This document shows positions 17,015 to 26,403 of a stretch of 40,012 nt of DNA, piece by piece. The notes beneath the pieces are model-generated. The model saw only the letters and a program-made list of their open reading frames with translations, did not search any database and was not told where the DNA came from. The stretch comes from Bacillota bacterium (GTDB lineage Bacteria > Bacillota > Clostridia > Acetivibrionales > DSM-1351): the NCBI GenBank assembly GCA_023398105.1, contig JAEWST010000098.1, forward strand, positions 1 through 40,012, written 5' to 3'. How positions within the stretch are numbered: the stretch's first letter is position 1; every line of letters begins with the position of its first letter. The translations under genes were made by a program, and so were the position numbers.

Positions 17015-18400
17015 TTAACCATATAAAGAGATTCTCTTTGCTTCATCACAACTTATGTTTTTTTGTTTTCCTTCTAGCTGAGTTGACAATAAAACCTTTC
17101 CATTCCATAGGTCAACAATGTGTTTTAGAGTTTCATAAGCATAGCCCAATTCCAGTTCACGTCCATCAAATTCATGCTTTAATTCAAGTGTATTATCTTT
17201 TTTGTTCCAGTCATCTACCAAAATTGTCGGAACACTTCCAATGCCAACTGTATTACACAAAGTCTCCCTTATTATCTTCCACCCATCATCATCAGAAACC
17301 TCTGAAACCATATTATCATTCCCTGCCGTAACATATTCAAACAAATTCATCTCACAGCAAAGCTCCTGAGTTAAGTACCTTCTTATAAATGATTGATCTC
17401 TTTCAGTTTGCCGAACTTCAAATATTTTCTCAGGACCTATTTTGTTGTTAAGGTTTTCAAAGATTTTGAAGCCAATGTAATATGGGTTAATACTAGACTT
17501 CAATGGACGTATTACTTCATTGTGCTTTCTCAAAAATTCCAAGTGCATATTTTGAGGCAATTCAAGCCTATTCAATATATTGTAGTGCCAAAAGCTAGCC
17601 CAGCCCTCATTCATAATTTTAGTTTCAATCTGTGGAATAAAATATTGGGCTTCCTCTCTGACTATAGACAAAATATCCTTCTCCCAGTCTTGAAGTCGTC
17701 CATTTTGGGCTATAAATTTCAGAAGATCCTCTTCGGGCTTAACAAGAAATCTATTTTCGCTCTGCACTGCTTTTATCGACTCTTCAGCCTTATTATTATA
17801 TCTTTCTAAGTTCGGGAATTCTTTTTTGTTTTCTGTTACTGCAAATTTAGGTTCTGCTTTTTCTTCTCTTTTATTTTGAAATTCAACTACCCTTTCAGTT
17901 TGAAGTTTTACTGCATGAGCGGCATTTAGTATTTTTTCTACTCTTACGTAGCCTATACTAGGATCTGAAATATATTCTCTAATACGATTTGCATGGTTTT
18001 TAAACATTTCTATCGCATATTCTGCTTTACTTCCTAATTTAAAGAGTCTATTATTTTTAAAGAAATCATTATGAGCATATACATGAGCAATGGTCAGTAC
18101 TTGCACAAGTAATGAATTATCCTTCATCAAATATGCAATACAAGGATTAGAGTTTATTACCATTTCATATGGCAAACCTGTTAAATTGTATCTGTGCAAG
18201 GTTTTTATTCTTTCATAGGATTTACCATAGCTCCAATGGGGGTAATGGGACGGCATCCCAATATAGGATTCATAGCCAATCATATCTTCATAATTTATTA
18301 TTTCAAACTCTTGTTTATAATAATCCAAGCCATAATCCTTTGCCAGCTTTTCAATTTGTTCATTCCAATACTCTAAATCTCTTATGCTAAAGTCTGCCAT
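17015..18400 (-). CDS. spoVR: SpoVR family protein
   Basis: A 461-residue cytoplasmic protein of the SpoVR/YcgB family. It shows the family blocks EIINYEDMIGYESYIGMPSHYPHW near residues 33-56, ELLNSNP-like VINSNPCIAYLMKDN, HVYAHNDFFKNN, and the signature NEGWASFWHYNILNRL near residue 265. In Bacillus subtilis SpoVR is needed for normal spore cortex formation; the molecular activity is not established. The GGAGGT ribosome site lies inside the last codons of yhbH, and the genes are 6 bp apart, so they are translated as one operon. It is the last gene of prkA-yhbH-spoVR. Confidence 0.93.
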   Translation of the reverse strand: MADFSIRDLEYWNEQIEKLAKDYGLDYYKQEFEIINYEDMIGYESYIGMPSHYPHWSYGKSYERIKTLHRYNLTGLPYEMVINSNPCIAYLMKDNSLLVQVLTIAHVYAHNDFFKNNRLFKLGSKAEYAIEMFKNHANRIREYISDPSIGYVRVEKILNAAHAVKLQTERVVEFQNKREEKAEPKFAVTENKKEFPNLERYNNKAEESIKAVQSENRFLVKPEEDLLKFIAQNGRLQDWEKDILSIVREEAQYFIPQIETKIMNEGWASFWHYNILNRLELPQNMHLEFLRKHNEVIRPLKSSINPYYIGFKIFENLNNKIGPEKIFEVRQTERDQSFIRRYLTQELCCEMNLFEYVTAGNDNMVSEVSDDDGWKIIRETLCNTVGIGSVPTILVDDWNKKDNTLELKHEFDGRELELGYAYETLKHIVDLWNGKVLLSTQLEGKQKNISCDEAKRISLYG

Positions 18401-18406
18401 TCGGTG

Positions 18407-19708
18407 TTAAACCTCCTGTTCCACATCTTTGTCACTAACCTTGTCAAGTAGCTTTTTTAGTGCAGGCAGAACATCTTCCTTTTTATTAATATTTATAGCA
18501 GCAAAATTTTTACTCTCTATCTTATTTAATAATTCCGTTTTAATTGTACTTCCAATACTATAATAACCAGGTACTATTTCACCATAACCAAATAAATTGC
18601 AGACCCCACAAAGCTTCTTTGCACTCTCTATAGCCTTATTGTTATCTTCTGACCAGTTATCTCCATCACTGCAATGAAAAGCATATACATTCCAATTAGC
18701 AGGGCTATACCTTTCAGAAATTATTTCAAGTGCCTTGTCATAACCACTACTAATGTATGTGCCTCCAGACTCTCCCCTGTGAAAAAACTCCTTTTCATTT
18801 ACTTCTTTAGCCACTGTTGTATGAGCAATAAAAACCACCTCAACATTGGCATATTTTAGCTGTAAAAACTGATACAACAAGAAATAAAAGCTTCTTGCAA
18901 GATACTTTTTTGTTTGATCCATAGAACCAGAAACGTCCATTATGCACAATACTACTGCATTGTAATCCCTTTTATTCTCCTCTTTAATCCTGTGATATCT
19001 TAAATCATCTTCAATAAAGGGGAACCTTCCATTTTGTGTTCTGACACCTGTGATATTGACATTTGAACAAACCTCACCTTCATTGAATTCTATATCAGCT
19101 TTATTTGAATCGATTGAAGTTTGACCTAAAACATGTTCTGCTTGCTTTGAATCAAGCTCTGCTTGAGTTTGTTCCCCCAAAGCTCTTCTATATGACTGCT
19201 TTCTCTTTATTTTCTCCACAACCGAACGTTTTTTAGCAAGCTTAGGAGGTATTCCTTTATTTTGATATCCAAGCTTTCTATAGCTTTTTTCCTCTAATTG
19301 AGACAGCTGTTTTTTATCAATGTCAGGAAGGTTTAAGTCGTCAAAAAGATATTTGACCACCTCTTCTATTGTTATTTCTGTTTCATATATTTCTTCACCC
19401 TCCTGATTTCCTGCCTTCCCTTTTCCAGAATTATTGCCAGCTTCCCCTGAAAATTTGTCTCCTCTTTTTTCGCTACCATCACCAACACCAATTCCAGGTT
19501 TATTTTTGCCATATATAAATTGGTATTCCTTAATGCCCTTTATAGGAATTTTTATTTTCTTATCCTTGCTTTTACCTATAATACTTTCCTCGGCAATAAT
19601 GTTACCAAGATTTTTTTTAATTGATTCTTCAATTAATTCTTTGTGCCTTCGTCTGTCTTCGGCAGATCTATCTCTGCCATCATTATTGCAATCCCTAAAA
19701 ATGGTCAT
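18407..19708 (-). CDS. yhbH: YhbH/YeaH family protein with von Willebrand A domain (DUF444)
   Basis: A 433-residue DUF444 protein. The N-terminal half is charged and includes FRDCNNDGRDRSAEDRRRHK and a Gly/Lys-rich linker around residues 70-105. The C-terminal half is a von Willebrand A-like fold with the metal-ion-dependent adhesion site DVSGSMD (Asp258, Ser260, Ser262), a later Thr in SGGTYISSGY, and a HCSDGDNW strand. I chose ATG 19708, seven bases after GGAGGGC; the frame continues to a TTG at 19732 that has no ribosome site. Its partners are the flanking prkA and spoVR, as in E. coli yeaG-yeaH. In Bacillus subtilis yhbH is a sporulation-controlled gene. Its biochemical role is unknown. 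Confidence 0.93.
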   Translation of the reverse strand: MTIFRDCNNDGRDRSAEDRRRHKELIEESIKKNLGNIIAEESIIGKSKDKKIKIPIKGIKEYQFIYGKNKPGIGVGDGSEKRGDKFSGEAGNNSGKGKAGNQEGEEIYETEITIEEVVKYLFDDLNLPDIDKKQLSQLEEKSYRKLGYQNKGIPPKLAKKRSVVEKIKRKQSYRRALGEQTQAELDSKQAEHVLGQTSIDSNKADIEFNEGEVCSNVNITGVRTQNGRFPFIEDDLRYHRIKEENKRDYNAVVLCIMDVSGSMDQTKKYLARSFYFLLYQFLQLKYANVEVVFIAHTTVAKEVNEKEFFHRGESGGTYISSGYDKALEIISERYSPANWNVYAFHCSDGDNWSEDNNKAIESAKKLCGVCNLFGYGEIVPGYYSIGSTIKTELLNKIESKNFAAININKKEDVLPALKKLLDKVSDKDVEQEV

Positions 19709-19732
19709 ATCTAGTGCCCTCCATAGCTGCAA

Positions 19733-21667
19733 TTAATCTTTCCATAGATTATTAGCAGAATACTTCAATATAACATTGCAGCAATTATCGCAATAGCCAT
19801 TTTTTTTCATTTCTTCTACCATTGTATTGTATTTTTGAGTTTGCTCCTTATCTCTCACCTTCGTCTGTGTAATTACTCTGCTTAAATCTCTGACTGAAGC
19901 GGTCAATTTTTTCTCTATTGCCTCCTTTAGCGGTTCATAGCTGGTATAATCGAGAGTTCCTCCATTTCTCATAACAAAGAACATATATGCAGTAACATCA
20001 GAGCGAAAGCCCTTAACAGCTGTATCAGATACACCAATTTGTTCCTCAATAGACCTCATAAACTTTTCATCAGGTTCAAGCTCCTCCCCAGTATTTGAAT
20101 CCTTAATCTTAGTTTTATTAACAAAGGCTTCAGCATGGTCTAAATAATTGTTAAATAGGCTTTCAGCTTGCTCCTTGTAACCATGTATAAAAGCTTTTGT
20201 TACCTCTTTTTCAAGTATTTTATTGTATTCTTTTTTAACTGAATCATAGATAAGCCGTAAATACCGTTCTTTTTCCTCTTCACCTATTCCAAGCTCTTTG
20301 ACAGATTTAATCAAAGTCTCCATAAGGGCTATAGGATTTATACAATTGTTTTCTGATTCTGAAAGGGTAGTGTCAAGTGCCTTCATAATAAATCTTGTTG
20401 ATATTCCTGTCATTCCCTCTCTTGGTGCTTCTTCTCGCAGTTCAAATATATCAATCTTCCTTGTCATGCCCTTTTCCAAGATTTCTTCTCCATTGTATAT
20501 TTTTAGCTTTGTTATTGGATCAACCTTGCTAGATAGGCTAAGCCTAGTTAATATCGCAAACATTGATGCAATTTCTATTGTATGTGGTGCAATATGAGCT
20601 TTAAAATTACTTTTGGACAGCATTTTTCTATAAATCTTTATTTCTTCATTAAGCTCTAAACAATAAGGCACTTCAACTCTTACAATTCTGTCAAGAATAG
20701 CTTCATTTGTATGATCTGATTTGAATTTATTCCATTCTGCTTCATTTGAATGTGCAAGAATTACACCGTCAAAATAGATCATAGATCCTTTGCCTGGAGA
20801 TGGAATTGATTTTTCTTGAGTGGCTGTAATCATTGTATGTAAGTATTCCGTCTCATTTTTAAAGACCTCTATAAATTCAACAATTCCCCTATTACCTACA
20901 TTAAAAGCTCCATTAAGAGAAAGTACTCTAGGGTCATCCTCTGGATATAAGTCAATTTTAGAGATGTCAACACTACCCGTTAAAACGGAAGTATCCTGAT
21001 TGTTTGGATCAACAGGAGGTACTACTCCAATACCCTTTCTTGAGCGTATTGAAAAGCCTGTGGAGACTACAGGGAATCTTTCGTACTCGCCATTATATTG
21101 ATTCTTTAATCTGTATCTGCAAACTGGACATAGATCTCCCTCAATTCTAGTATTAAGCGTTTTCTCAAATTCATTACGCAAGTGTTTAGGTATAAGGTGT
21201 AGTGGTTCTTCTCGCATTGGACAGTCTTTTAACGCATAAATAGGTTCTGCACACTCAAGTGTCTTTTTTAAGGCTTCCATAATTGAAGATTTACCTGCAC
21301 CTACTGGCCCAACCAAATATAACACCTGTCTAGCTTCCTCTCCTGCCATTGCTGCGGAATGAAAGTACCGCACAATTTTCATTATAGTTTTATCAATTCC
21401 AAAAAAGTCATTCTCAAAGAAGGAGTACTTTTTTATAATATCATTGCCATATATTCTACGTAATCTTGGATTCTCATCAGTTTTTACAGCCTCTATGCCT
21501 TTAGAAATTATAAGGTCATACAGCCTTTGGTGTGAAAGTACTGCTATACTTGGATCTGATTTTACCAAACTCAGATACTCAATAAATGTGCCTTCAAACT
21601 TCTTTTTGACCCTCTCTTCCCTATCCTTTTGAATCATTTCTCTGAAATTAAACTCCGGTGTGGTCAT
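19733..21667 (-). CDS. prkA: PrkA family AAA ATPase/serine kinase-like protein
   Basis: A 644-residue PrkA protein. An N-terminal AAA domain has the P-loop GPVGAGKSSIME (residues 120-131). A Walker-B-like YFDGVILAHSNEAEWNKF lies near residue 297. The C-terminal half is the PrkA C-domain (kinase-like), with VSDTAVKGFRSDVTAYMFFVMRNGG near 570-595. The cysteine pairs CPMR and CPVCRYRL near 150-185 could hold a metal. Such proteins have been described as serine kinases and, more recently as I recall, as having protease-type activity. In Bacillus PrkA promotes sporulation. GGGAGG precedes the ATG. It heads the prkA-yhbH-spoVR operon and is divergent from the coiled-coil gene. Confidence 0.94.
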   Translation of the reverse strand: MTTPEFNFREMIQKDREERVKKKFEGTFIEYLSLVKSDPSIAVLSHQRLYDLIISKGIEAVKTDENPRLRRIYGNDIIKKYSFFENDFFGIDKTIMKIVRYFHSAAMAGEEARQVLYLVGPVGAGKSSIMEALKKTLECAEPIYALKDCPMREEPLHLIPKHLRNEFEKTLNTRIEGDLCPVCRYRLKNQYNGEYERFPVVSTGFSIRSRKGIGVVPPVDPNNQDTSVLTGSVDISKIDLYPEDDPRVLSLNGAFNVGNRGIVEFIEVFKNETEYLHTMITATQEKSIPSPGKGSMIYFDGVILAHSNEAEWNKFKSDHTNEAILDRIVRVEVPYCLELNEEIKIYRKMLSKSNFKAHIAPHTIEIASMFAILTRLSLSSKVDPITKLKIYNGEEILEKGMTRKIDIFELREEAPREGMTGISTRFIMKALDTTLSESENNCINPIALMETLIKSVKELGIGEEEKERYLRLIYDSVKKEYNKILEKEVTKAFIHGYKEQAESLFNNYLDHAEAFVNKTKIKDSNTGEELEPDEKFMRSIEEQIGVSDTAVKGFRSDVTAYMFFVMRNGGTLDYTSYEPLKEAIEKKLTASVRDLSRVITQTKVRDKEQTQKYNTMVEEMKKNGYCDNCCNVILKYSANNLWKD

Positions 21668-21854
21668 TCAAAAACCTCCCTTTTTTGGCTAGTTGTAGAT
21701 GTTTTTAAAAACAAATAATAATTGCTTTCTTTAAAATAAAGTATTTCATTTTAAAATATATGTACACTTTTTTTATATTATTATTAATTAGACATGTTAA
21801 TAATTAAAAAGAAATTTTTTATTAGATTTTATTTAAATTCTTAAACTAATATGA

Positions 21855-21860
21855 TATAAT
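21855..21860 (+). promoter_or_regulatory. Candidate -10 box for the coiled-coil gene
   Basis: A perfect TATAAT lies 23 bp before the ATG at 21884, and AAAGGAGGTGA between them is an ideal ribosome site. No good -35 box is visible. The rest of the 216-bp gap to prkA is extremely AT-rich and no clear promoter for prkA could be chosen. Confidence 0.35.
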
Positions 21861-21883
21861 TTCAAAAAAGGAGGTGAGAAAAC

Positions 21884-22318
21884 ATGGAGCAAAAAGTATA
21901 TGATTTAATAACTAAAATGTATTTAGAATTTACTGAATTTAGAAAAGAAATGACTGATTTCAAAACTGACATGCTTGATTTCAAAGCTGACATGCTTGAT
22001 TTCAAAGCTGACATGCTTGATTTCAAAACTGACATGCTTGATTTCAAAGCTGACATGCTTGGTTTCAAAACTGACATGCTTGGTTTCAGAGAAGATATTA
22101 CAGCGAAAGTGGATCAAAATACAGCTGAACTTAAAAAATTGGGCAATCAAGTTGCCTCTCTTGAAAATGAGCTTTCAACTAAGACTGGTGCTTTATTTGA
22201 TGGGTACAAACAATTAGACAGTAAATTTGACAGATTAGAAGGTAAGCTAGACGGTGTTACTAATACAGTTGAGAAACAAGCCGTTGAAATACGGGTTATA
22301 CAAGGTGGTAAAATATAA
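21884..22318 (+). CDS. Small coiled-coil protein with seven tandem heptads
   Basis: A 144-residue soluble protein with no signal peptide. After an 18-residue head (MEQKVYDLITKMYLEFTE) come seven consecutive 7-residue units of the form MLDFK(A/T)D (residues 23-71), encoded by 21-bp DNA repeats. With Met at position a and Phe at d they would continue a coiled coil. The C-terminal half (NTAELKKLGNQVASLENEL, ALFDGYKQ, KFDRLEGKLDGV, VEKQAVEIRVIQGG) is also heptad-patterned. It resembles small uncharacterised coiled-coil proteins of Bacillus and Clostridium whose ends read LFDGY...VEIRVI (recollection, not searched). The ribosome site is ideal. It is divergent from prkA. Function is unknown. Confidence 0.8.
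   Translation: MEQKVYDLITKMYLEFTEFRKEMTDFKTDMLDFKADMLDFKADMLDFKTDMLDFKADMLGFKTDMLGFREDITAKVDQNTAELKKLGNQVASLENELSTKTGALFDGYKQLDSKFDRLEGKLDGVTNTVEKQAVEIRVIQGGKI
21950..22096 (+). repeat. Seven tandem 21-bp repeats inside the coiled-coil gene
   Basis: Seven head-to-tail 21-bp units of the form ATGCTTGATTTCAAAGCTGA plus C. They differ mainly at one Ala/Thr codon, one Asp/Gly codon and the last unit. Every unit is a whole heptad, so gain or loss of units keeps both reading frame and coiled-coil register. The repeat also creates spurious open frames on both strands. Confidence 0.95.
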
Positions 22319-22569
22319 TCGACTAGGCTTGGCATTGGTTTTACTGTTTTAAATCCTCAACAAAATGTGCAATTCAATCTATTGTAATATTCAGTCCAGA
22401 AAGCAATTCAGCACCAAATTTCTAACAAGTATCTTGGCTTTTTAATCAAGAAAATATCCCAACTCTATATTATTATTTCTAAATATCATAAACTAAAAAA
22501 CACTACTGAGGTATTATAACACTTGCATTACTTTACAGTCTCAAAATAATAATTCAATACAACAAATAT

Positions 22570-22648
22570 GGGTTCTCATGCAAATTTTGCCTTTAATCTA
22601 GCTTTGAACACAGTCAGAAGGCAAATTGTTTCAACTTCAAACGAACCC
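22570..22648. repeat. Imperfect inverted repeat downstream of the radical SAM gene
   Basis: The 332-bp gap between the convergent coiled-coil and radical SAM genes has no gene. Its right end is a nested inverted repeat: GGGTTC (22570-22575) with GAACCC (22643-22648), and inside it CAAATTTTGCCTT against AAGGCAAATTG. The outer arm abuts the radical SAM stop codon. It could be a transcript-ending hairpin or the remains of a small element. Confidence 0.4.
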
Positions 22649-22650
22649 AA

Positions 22651-24657
22651 CTATTGCCTAAAATATAGGGCAGGAAGAAGCTCACTTTTCACCACAACAC
22701 TCCTATACTTCTCACTCATCAAATTCCTCTTGGAATAGTCAAACATAATAATTCCACCATCTTCGGCAAGTTCACTCAATCTAATAAAAAACACACTTTT
22801 TAATATATTTTTAGTCTGAACACCAATAAAATCAGGAAGATGCTCTTTAATAAACTCTTCATTTTTTAACAGCTGATGAATGGCAGTAAGGCTTATTAAA
22901 TCCTCTTCTCTCTTCAAAAATTCTGGTATTGAGCATGAGCGGTCAGCACTGAGGAAATCAAATATCATTTTTTGTCTGAATATTTCTGAATATTTTTCTG
23001 GAATGCTGATATTTCCTAAATGACAAGTAGCTTGGGGACTACTAGCATCTTTTAATGTTACATCATTCTCAAAAGTTCTACAATACTTCAAGCTATTAGC
23101 ACTATTATTATGTTTTTTATCACTGAAAGTGCTATTAGCTTTGAAAGTGTTGTCTTCTAAAGCACTAATATTATGGAGTACATCAGCCTTTTGAATATCA
23201 AAACTTTCAGAATTAGTGCTTTTTATAAGCCCTTTACAAATATTTGTATTTTCAAAAAAATCATTCAGTATAGCTATATTTTCCTTATAGGAAATTGGTC
23301 TATCTAAATAACCCTTATCCCTGCAAAAAACAGAAAGCCTATAATACAGTTCAAAGGCATCAGAAAACAAGTATTTTTCAATAAACAAAAGAGAGCTGGT
23401 AAATCTTGATGAATTAAAATATCTTTCAAGCACCTCTTCAACATCCTTCAATAGCAGAATATCTTCAAAAGATATATAGTTATTATACAGTACCTCATAG
23501 GGTGTGTAGTTTCTATAAGTGAACCCATGCTTTTGAGCTTCATTTCGTATTTTAGAGCCTTTCAGAAGTTTAAGAAAGCCTAGTTGAAGCTGATGGGGAC
23601 TTAGACCATATACTTCATTGAAGGAACTCTTGAAGGACTTCAGATTTTCATAGGGTAATCCTGCTATCAAATCAAGATGAACATGAATATTTTCATTTGT
23701 AAGTATTCTTTTTACATTGCTAGTGAGTTTAGCTATATCAGTAACTCTGTCTATTTCTTCAAGTGTATTATTGTTAATAGTCTGTATACCAATTTCAAGC
23801 TGAATTAGACCCTTTGGTGCTCGGCTGAGTATATCCAAAGCTTCATCATCAAATAAATCAGCAGCAGCCTCAAAATGAAATAATGTATCACAGTTCAAGC
23901 CAATTATATATTCAAATATTTCCTTAGCTCTTCGCTTATTACAGTTAAAGGTTCTGTCAACAAATTTTATCAGCTTGGGCTTGTACAATAATAAAGTGCT
24001 CAAATCTTGTATAACTCTGTCCATAGAAAAAAACCTAACACCATTGAAGGTTGAGGATATGCAATAAGAGCATGAAAAAGGACACCCTCTAGACGATTCA
24101 TAATACACTATTCTGTTTGCCACAGCTACCATTAATTCTGCAGTATAAGGTGACTTTATTTCATCTAAGTTGTTTACCAAACAGAAGCCTTCATTATACT
24201 TAATAGAGTTATCAGTTCTATATGCTATTCCACTAAGCATCTTGTAGTCGTCAGAATGATTTAGTAAACAGCTATACACTTGAGAAAAAGTTTCCTCTCC
24301 TTCACCGCATAATACTAAATCTATTGAATAATTCTCTTGTAAAACTAACCTTGCATCATAAGATACCTCAGGACCTCCTAAAATTATCTTACATTCAGGC
24401 AACAGTTTCTTTAGTTCCTTTGACAATAAGAGTATCAGCTCAATATTCCAAATATAACAGGAAAATGTTAAAACATCAGGCTTTTCTTTATATATTTCAG
24501 ATAGTATATTGTCTTTATTATCATTTATTGTGAACTCTCTTGTGACAACAAGGTTATTCGAATTGTCTGAAGTTTCATTAACACTTGCCTTTAGATACCA
24601 AATGGCTAGACAAGTATGTATATATTTTGAATTTATCCCTACTAAAACTGTTTTCAT
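22651..24657 (-). CDS. B12-binding-domain radical SAM protein with DUF4080-like C-terminus
   Basis: A 668-residue enzyme. Residues 1-~140 form a cobalamin-binding Rossmann domain (MKTVLVGINSKYIHTCLAIW, ILGGPEVSYD, LVLCGEGEETF). The radical SAM core starts near residue 180 with the cluster motif RGCPFSCSYC (CxxxCxxC). It continues through KFVDRTFNCN, QLEIGIQTIN and HLDLIAGLPYE. The C-terminal part matches the DUF4080 extension seen in Clostridia. Between residues ~480 and 547 lies a Ser/Asn-rich low-complexity stretch that looks like an insertion in that domain. It should use a 4Fe-4S cluster, SAM and perhaps cobalamin, possibly for a methyl transfer; the substrate is unknown. It stands alone. 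Confidence 0.9.
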   Translation of the reverse strand: MKTVLVGINSKYIHTCLAIWYLKASVNETSDNSNNLVVTREFTINDNKDNILSEIYKEKPDVLTFSCYIWNIELILLLSKELKKLLPECKIILGGPEVSYDARLVLQENYSIDLVLCGEGEETFSQVYSCLLNHSDDYKMLSGIAYRTDNSIKYNEGFCLVNNLDEIKSPYTAELMVAVANRIVYYESSRGCPFSCSYCISSTFNGVRFFSMDRVIQDLSTLLLYKPKLIKFVDRTFNCNKRRAKEIFEYIIGLNCDTLFHFEAAADLFDDEALDILSRAPKGLIQLEIGIQTINNNTLEEIDRVTDIAKLTSNVKRILTNENIHVHLDLIAGLPYENLKSFKSSFNEVYGLSPHQLQLGFLKLLKGSKIRNEAQKHGFTYRNYTPYEVLYNNYISFEDILLLKDVEEVLERYFNSSRFTSSLLFIEKYLFSDAFELYYRLSVFCRDKGYLDRPISYKENIAILNDFFENTNICKGLIKSTNSESFDIQKADVLHNISALEDNTFKANSTFSDKKHNNSANSLKYCRTFENDVTLKDASSPQATCHLGNISIPEKYSEIFRQKMIFDFLSADRSCSIPEFLKREEDLISLTAIHQLLKNEEFIKEHLPDFIGVQTKNILKSVFFIRLSELAEDGGIIMFDYSKRNLMSEKYRSVVVKSELLPALYFRQ

Positions 24658-24939
24658 ATATAACCAATCTCTTTCTTAAAATCAATTGCTATTCGGTAAA
24701 GGCTTTTAACTGCTAATCAAGTAAAATTAATTACTATAGATCTTACCTATGTCTTAAAAATATGATTTATCTAAACGACGAAGGTTTTTGAGTTTGAGCA
24801 TATGATAAGACTAAAGCCCAATTGACTTTTTCTATAATTTAATTGTTTAATCATTATAATTAGTGTATTACAGCTACAAGAATACCATATATTTAATCTT
24901 TCTGCTGTAGGTATGTTTTGTACCTCTATTATGACAGCT

Positions 24940-26151
24940 TTACTTCGCACGCACAAGTCTAGTCCATGATTTAAAGATTTTATTGAAATAAAAATAAAAA
25001 TCCTTTCTGTCTATTTCATCATGGGTTATTATATCCGCTGATGCAAGTAATTTTCCATCGAGTATGTAATTAATTGTCCCTACCTTGCTATAAATCTTAA
25101 CAGGTGCTTCAATTTCTTTAGACAAATTAATAACCGTCTGCAGTTTATCAACTTCATCCACCTTCAAAGGAATTGATATATCCTTATCTGAAAAGACCGA
25201 AATATTACTTTCTATACCCTTATGAAGCTTGATTTCTGAAATTTCCTGTCCCTCTTTTAGATATTCATAGCTTTTATAGTTTCCAAAGGCATAATCTAAT
25301 AATACTTTGCTATTTTGTGCTCTGATTGACCTTGAACCACAGTTAAGTACAACTGATATTATTCTTAAACCATTCTGAGTTGCTGAGGTTACGAGACAAC
25401 GTCCAGCTTGACCTGTATATCCAGTTTTAACACCATCTACCCCTGGATATAACCCTAACATCTCATTAGTATTTGAAATATTTCCTCCCTGAAATGTAGA
25501 GTTTTTTGTGCTTACAATTTTACAGAATTTTTCATTTTTTAGTGCATATTGAGTTATTAGTGCAAGGTCATAAGGTGTTGAATAATGCTGTGGATTATCC
25601 AATCCATGGGGAGTTACAAAATTTGAATTTGTTGCTCCTATTTCAGCGGCTTTTCTATTCATCATCTCGGCAAAAGCTTCAATTGAGCCACCAATATGTT
25701 CAGCTATTGCAATTGCCGCATCATTTCCTGACCTAAGCATCATTGCATACATCAAATCACCAAGTTTGTATGTCTTGCCTTCCTGCAAATTTACTTGCGA
25801 TCCTGATATTGATGCTGCCTTTTTACTTACAATTACATCTTCATCATCTCTTCCATTTTCTAATGCAACTATTGCTGTCATTATCTTGGTTGTACTTGCA
25901 ATTGAACTCCTTTTATAAGCATTTTTTTCATAAAGAACTCTTCCGCTGACAGTATCCATAACTATAGCAGCACCTGCTGAAATGTTTGGACGTTTATTCC
26001 CTATGGTCTCTATGCTCTCCTGTTCAAAAAACTTGTCAATTGGTCCATCATCATTAATATCATCTGCACAAACAAAATTGATACAAATAATATTTGATAG
26101 TATAGCAAAAATCACTAATAGTATCTTCATAGTCTTTTTCAACAACCTCAC
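24940..26151 (-). CDS. D-alanyl-D-alanine carboxypeptidase (DacF/PBP5-like)
   Basis: A 403-residue secreted penicillin-binding protein of the S11 family, trimming the terminal D-Ala from peptidoglycan stem peptides. A signal peptide covers residues 1-29 (hydrophobic core ILLVIFAILSNIICINF, cleavage likely after CADD). The active-site tetrad STTK is at Ser86-Lys89, SGND follows near 142, and KTGYTGQAGRC near 245. The beta-rich PBP5_C domain and a C-terminal amphipathic helix (FNKIFKSWTRLVRAK) for membrane attachment complete it. The start is taken at GTG 26151; an ATG seven codons later is an alternative. The closest Bacillus relatives include the sporulation enzyme DacF, but no sporulation operon surrounds it. 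The 282-bp gap downstream to the radical SAM gene shows only AT-rich DNA. Confidence 0.92.
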   Translation of the reverse strand: MRLLKKTMKILLVIFAILSNIICINFVCADDINDDGPIDKFFEQESIETIGNKRPNISAGAAIVMDTVSGRVLYEKNAYKRSSIASTTKIMTAIVALENGRDDEDVIVSKKAASISGSQVNLQEGKTYKLGDLMYAMMLRSGNDAAIAIAEHIGGSIEAFAEMMNRKAAEIGATNSNFVTPHGLDNPQHYSTPYDLALITQYALKNEKFCKIVSTKNSTFQGGNISNTNEMLGLYPGVDGVKTGYTGQAGRCLVTSATQNGLRIISVVLNCGSRSIRAQNSKVLLDYAFGNYKSYEYLKEGQEISEIKLHKGIESNISVFSDKDISIPLKVDEVDKLQTVINLSKEIEAPVKIYSKVGTINYILDGKLLASADIITHDEIDRKDFYFYFNKIFKSWTRLVRAK

Positions 26152-26196
26152 ATCCCCAACCTTCTGACTTTAGTCGTTATGATTTTTTAATAATTA

Positions 26197-26396
26197 AATC
26201 AACTTTCGCTGTTAAATGTACTGCTTAAAGTCTAGTAATATAAGGTGAGGTAGCAACATCAAATGTGGAAAGGCAGCAAAAACACTTCGAATTAATAATG
26301 CTAGTTCCTAGCACTTACTAATTCTAGCAATTATTTTGGCAACAAACCATTGATAATTCTACCTCACTAATAGATTTATATATACGAAAGTTTATT
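26197..26396. repeat. Full copy (C) of a MITE-like intergenic hairpin repeat
   Basis: A 200-bp element with two-level imperfect terminal inverted repeats. The outer arms are AATCAACTTTCG at the left and, as complement, AATAAACTTTCG at the right. The inner arms are AGGTGAGGTAG (26243-26253) and CTACCTCACT (26359-26368), followed inward by AACATCAAATG against ATTATCAATG. The core TTACTAATTC, GCAATTATTTT, AACAAAC, ATTGATAAT is shared base-for-base over most of 50 bp with copy D at 28750-28793. No protein is encoded. It sits between the divergent carboxypeptidase and glucosyltransferase genes. Confidence 0.7.
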
Positions 26397-26403
26397 AATT
26401 TAA

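Noticed and set aside
21862..22217. Several overlapping open frames on both strands with repeated residues (KPSMSAL, FETKHVS, ISKLTCL)
   Set aside because: They are by-products of the 21-bp repeats in the real coiled-coil gene; none has its own ribosome site or family similarity.
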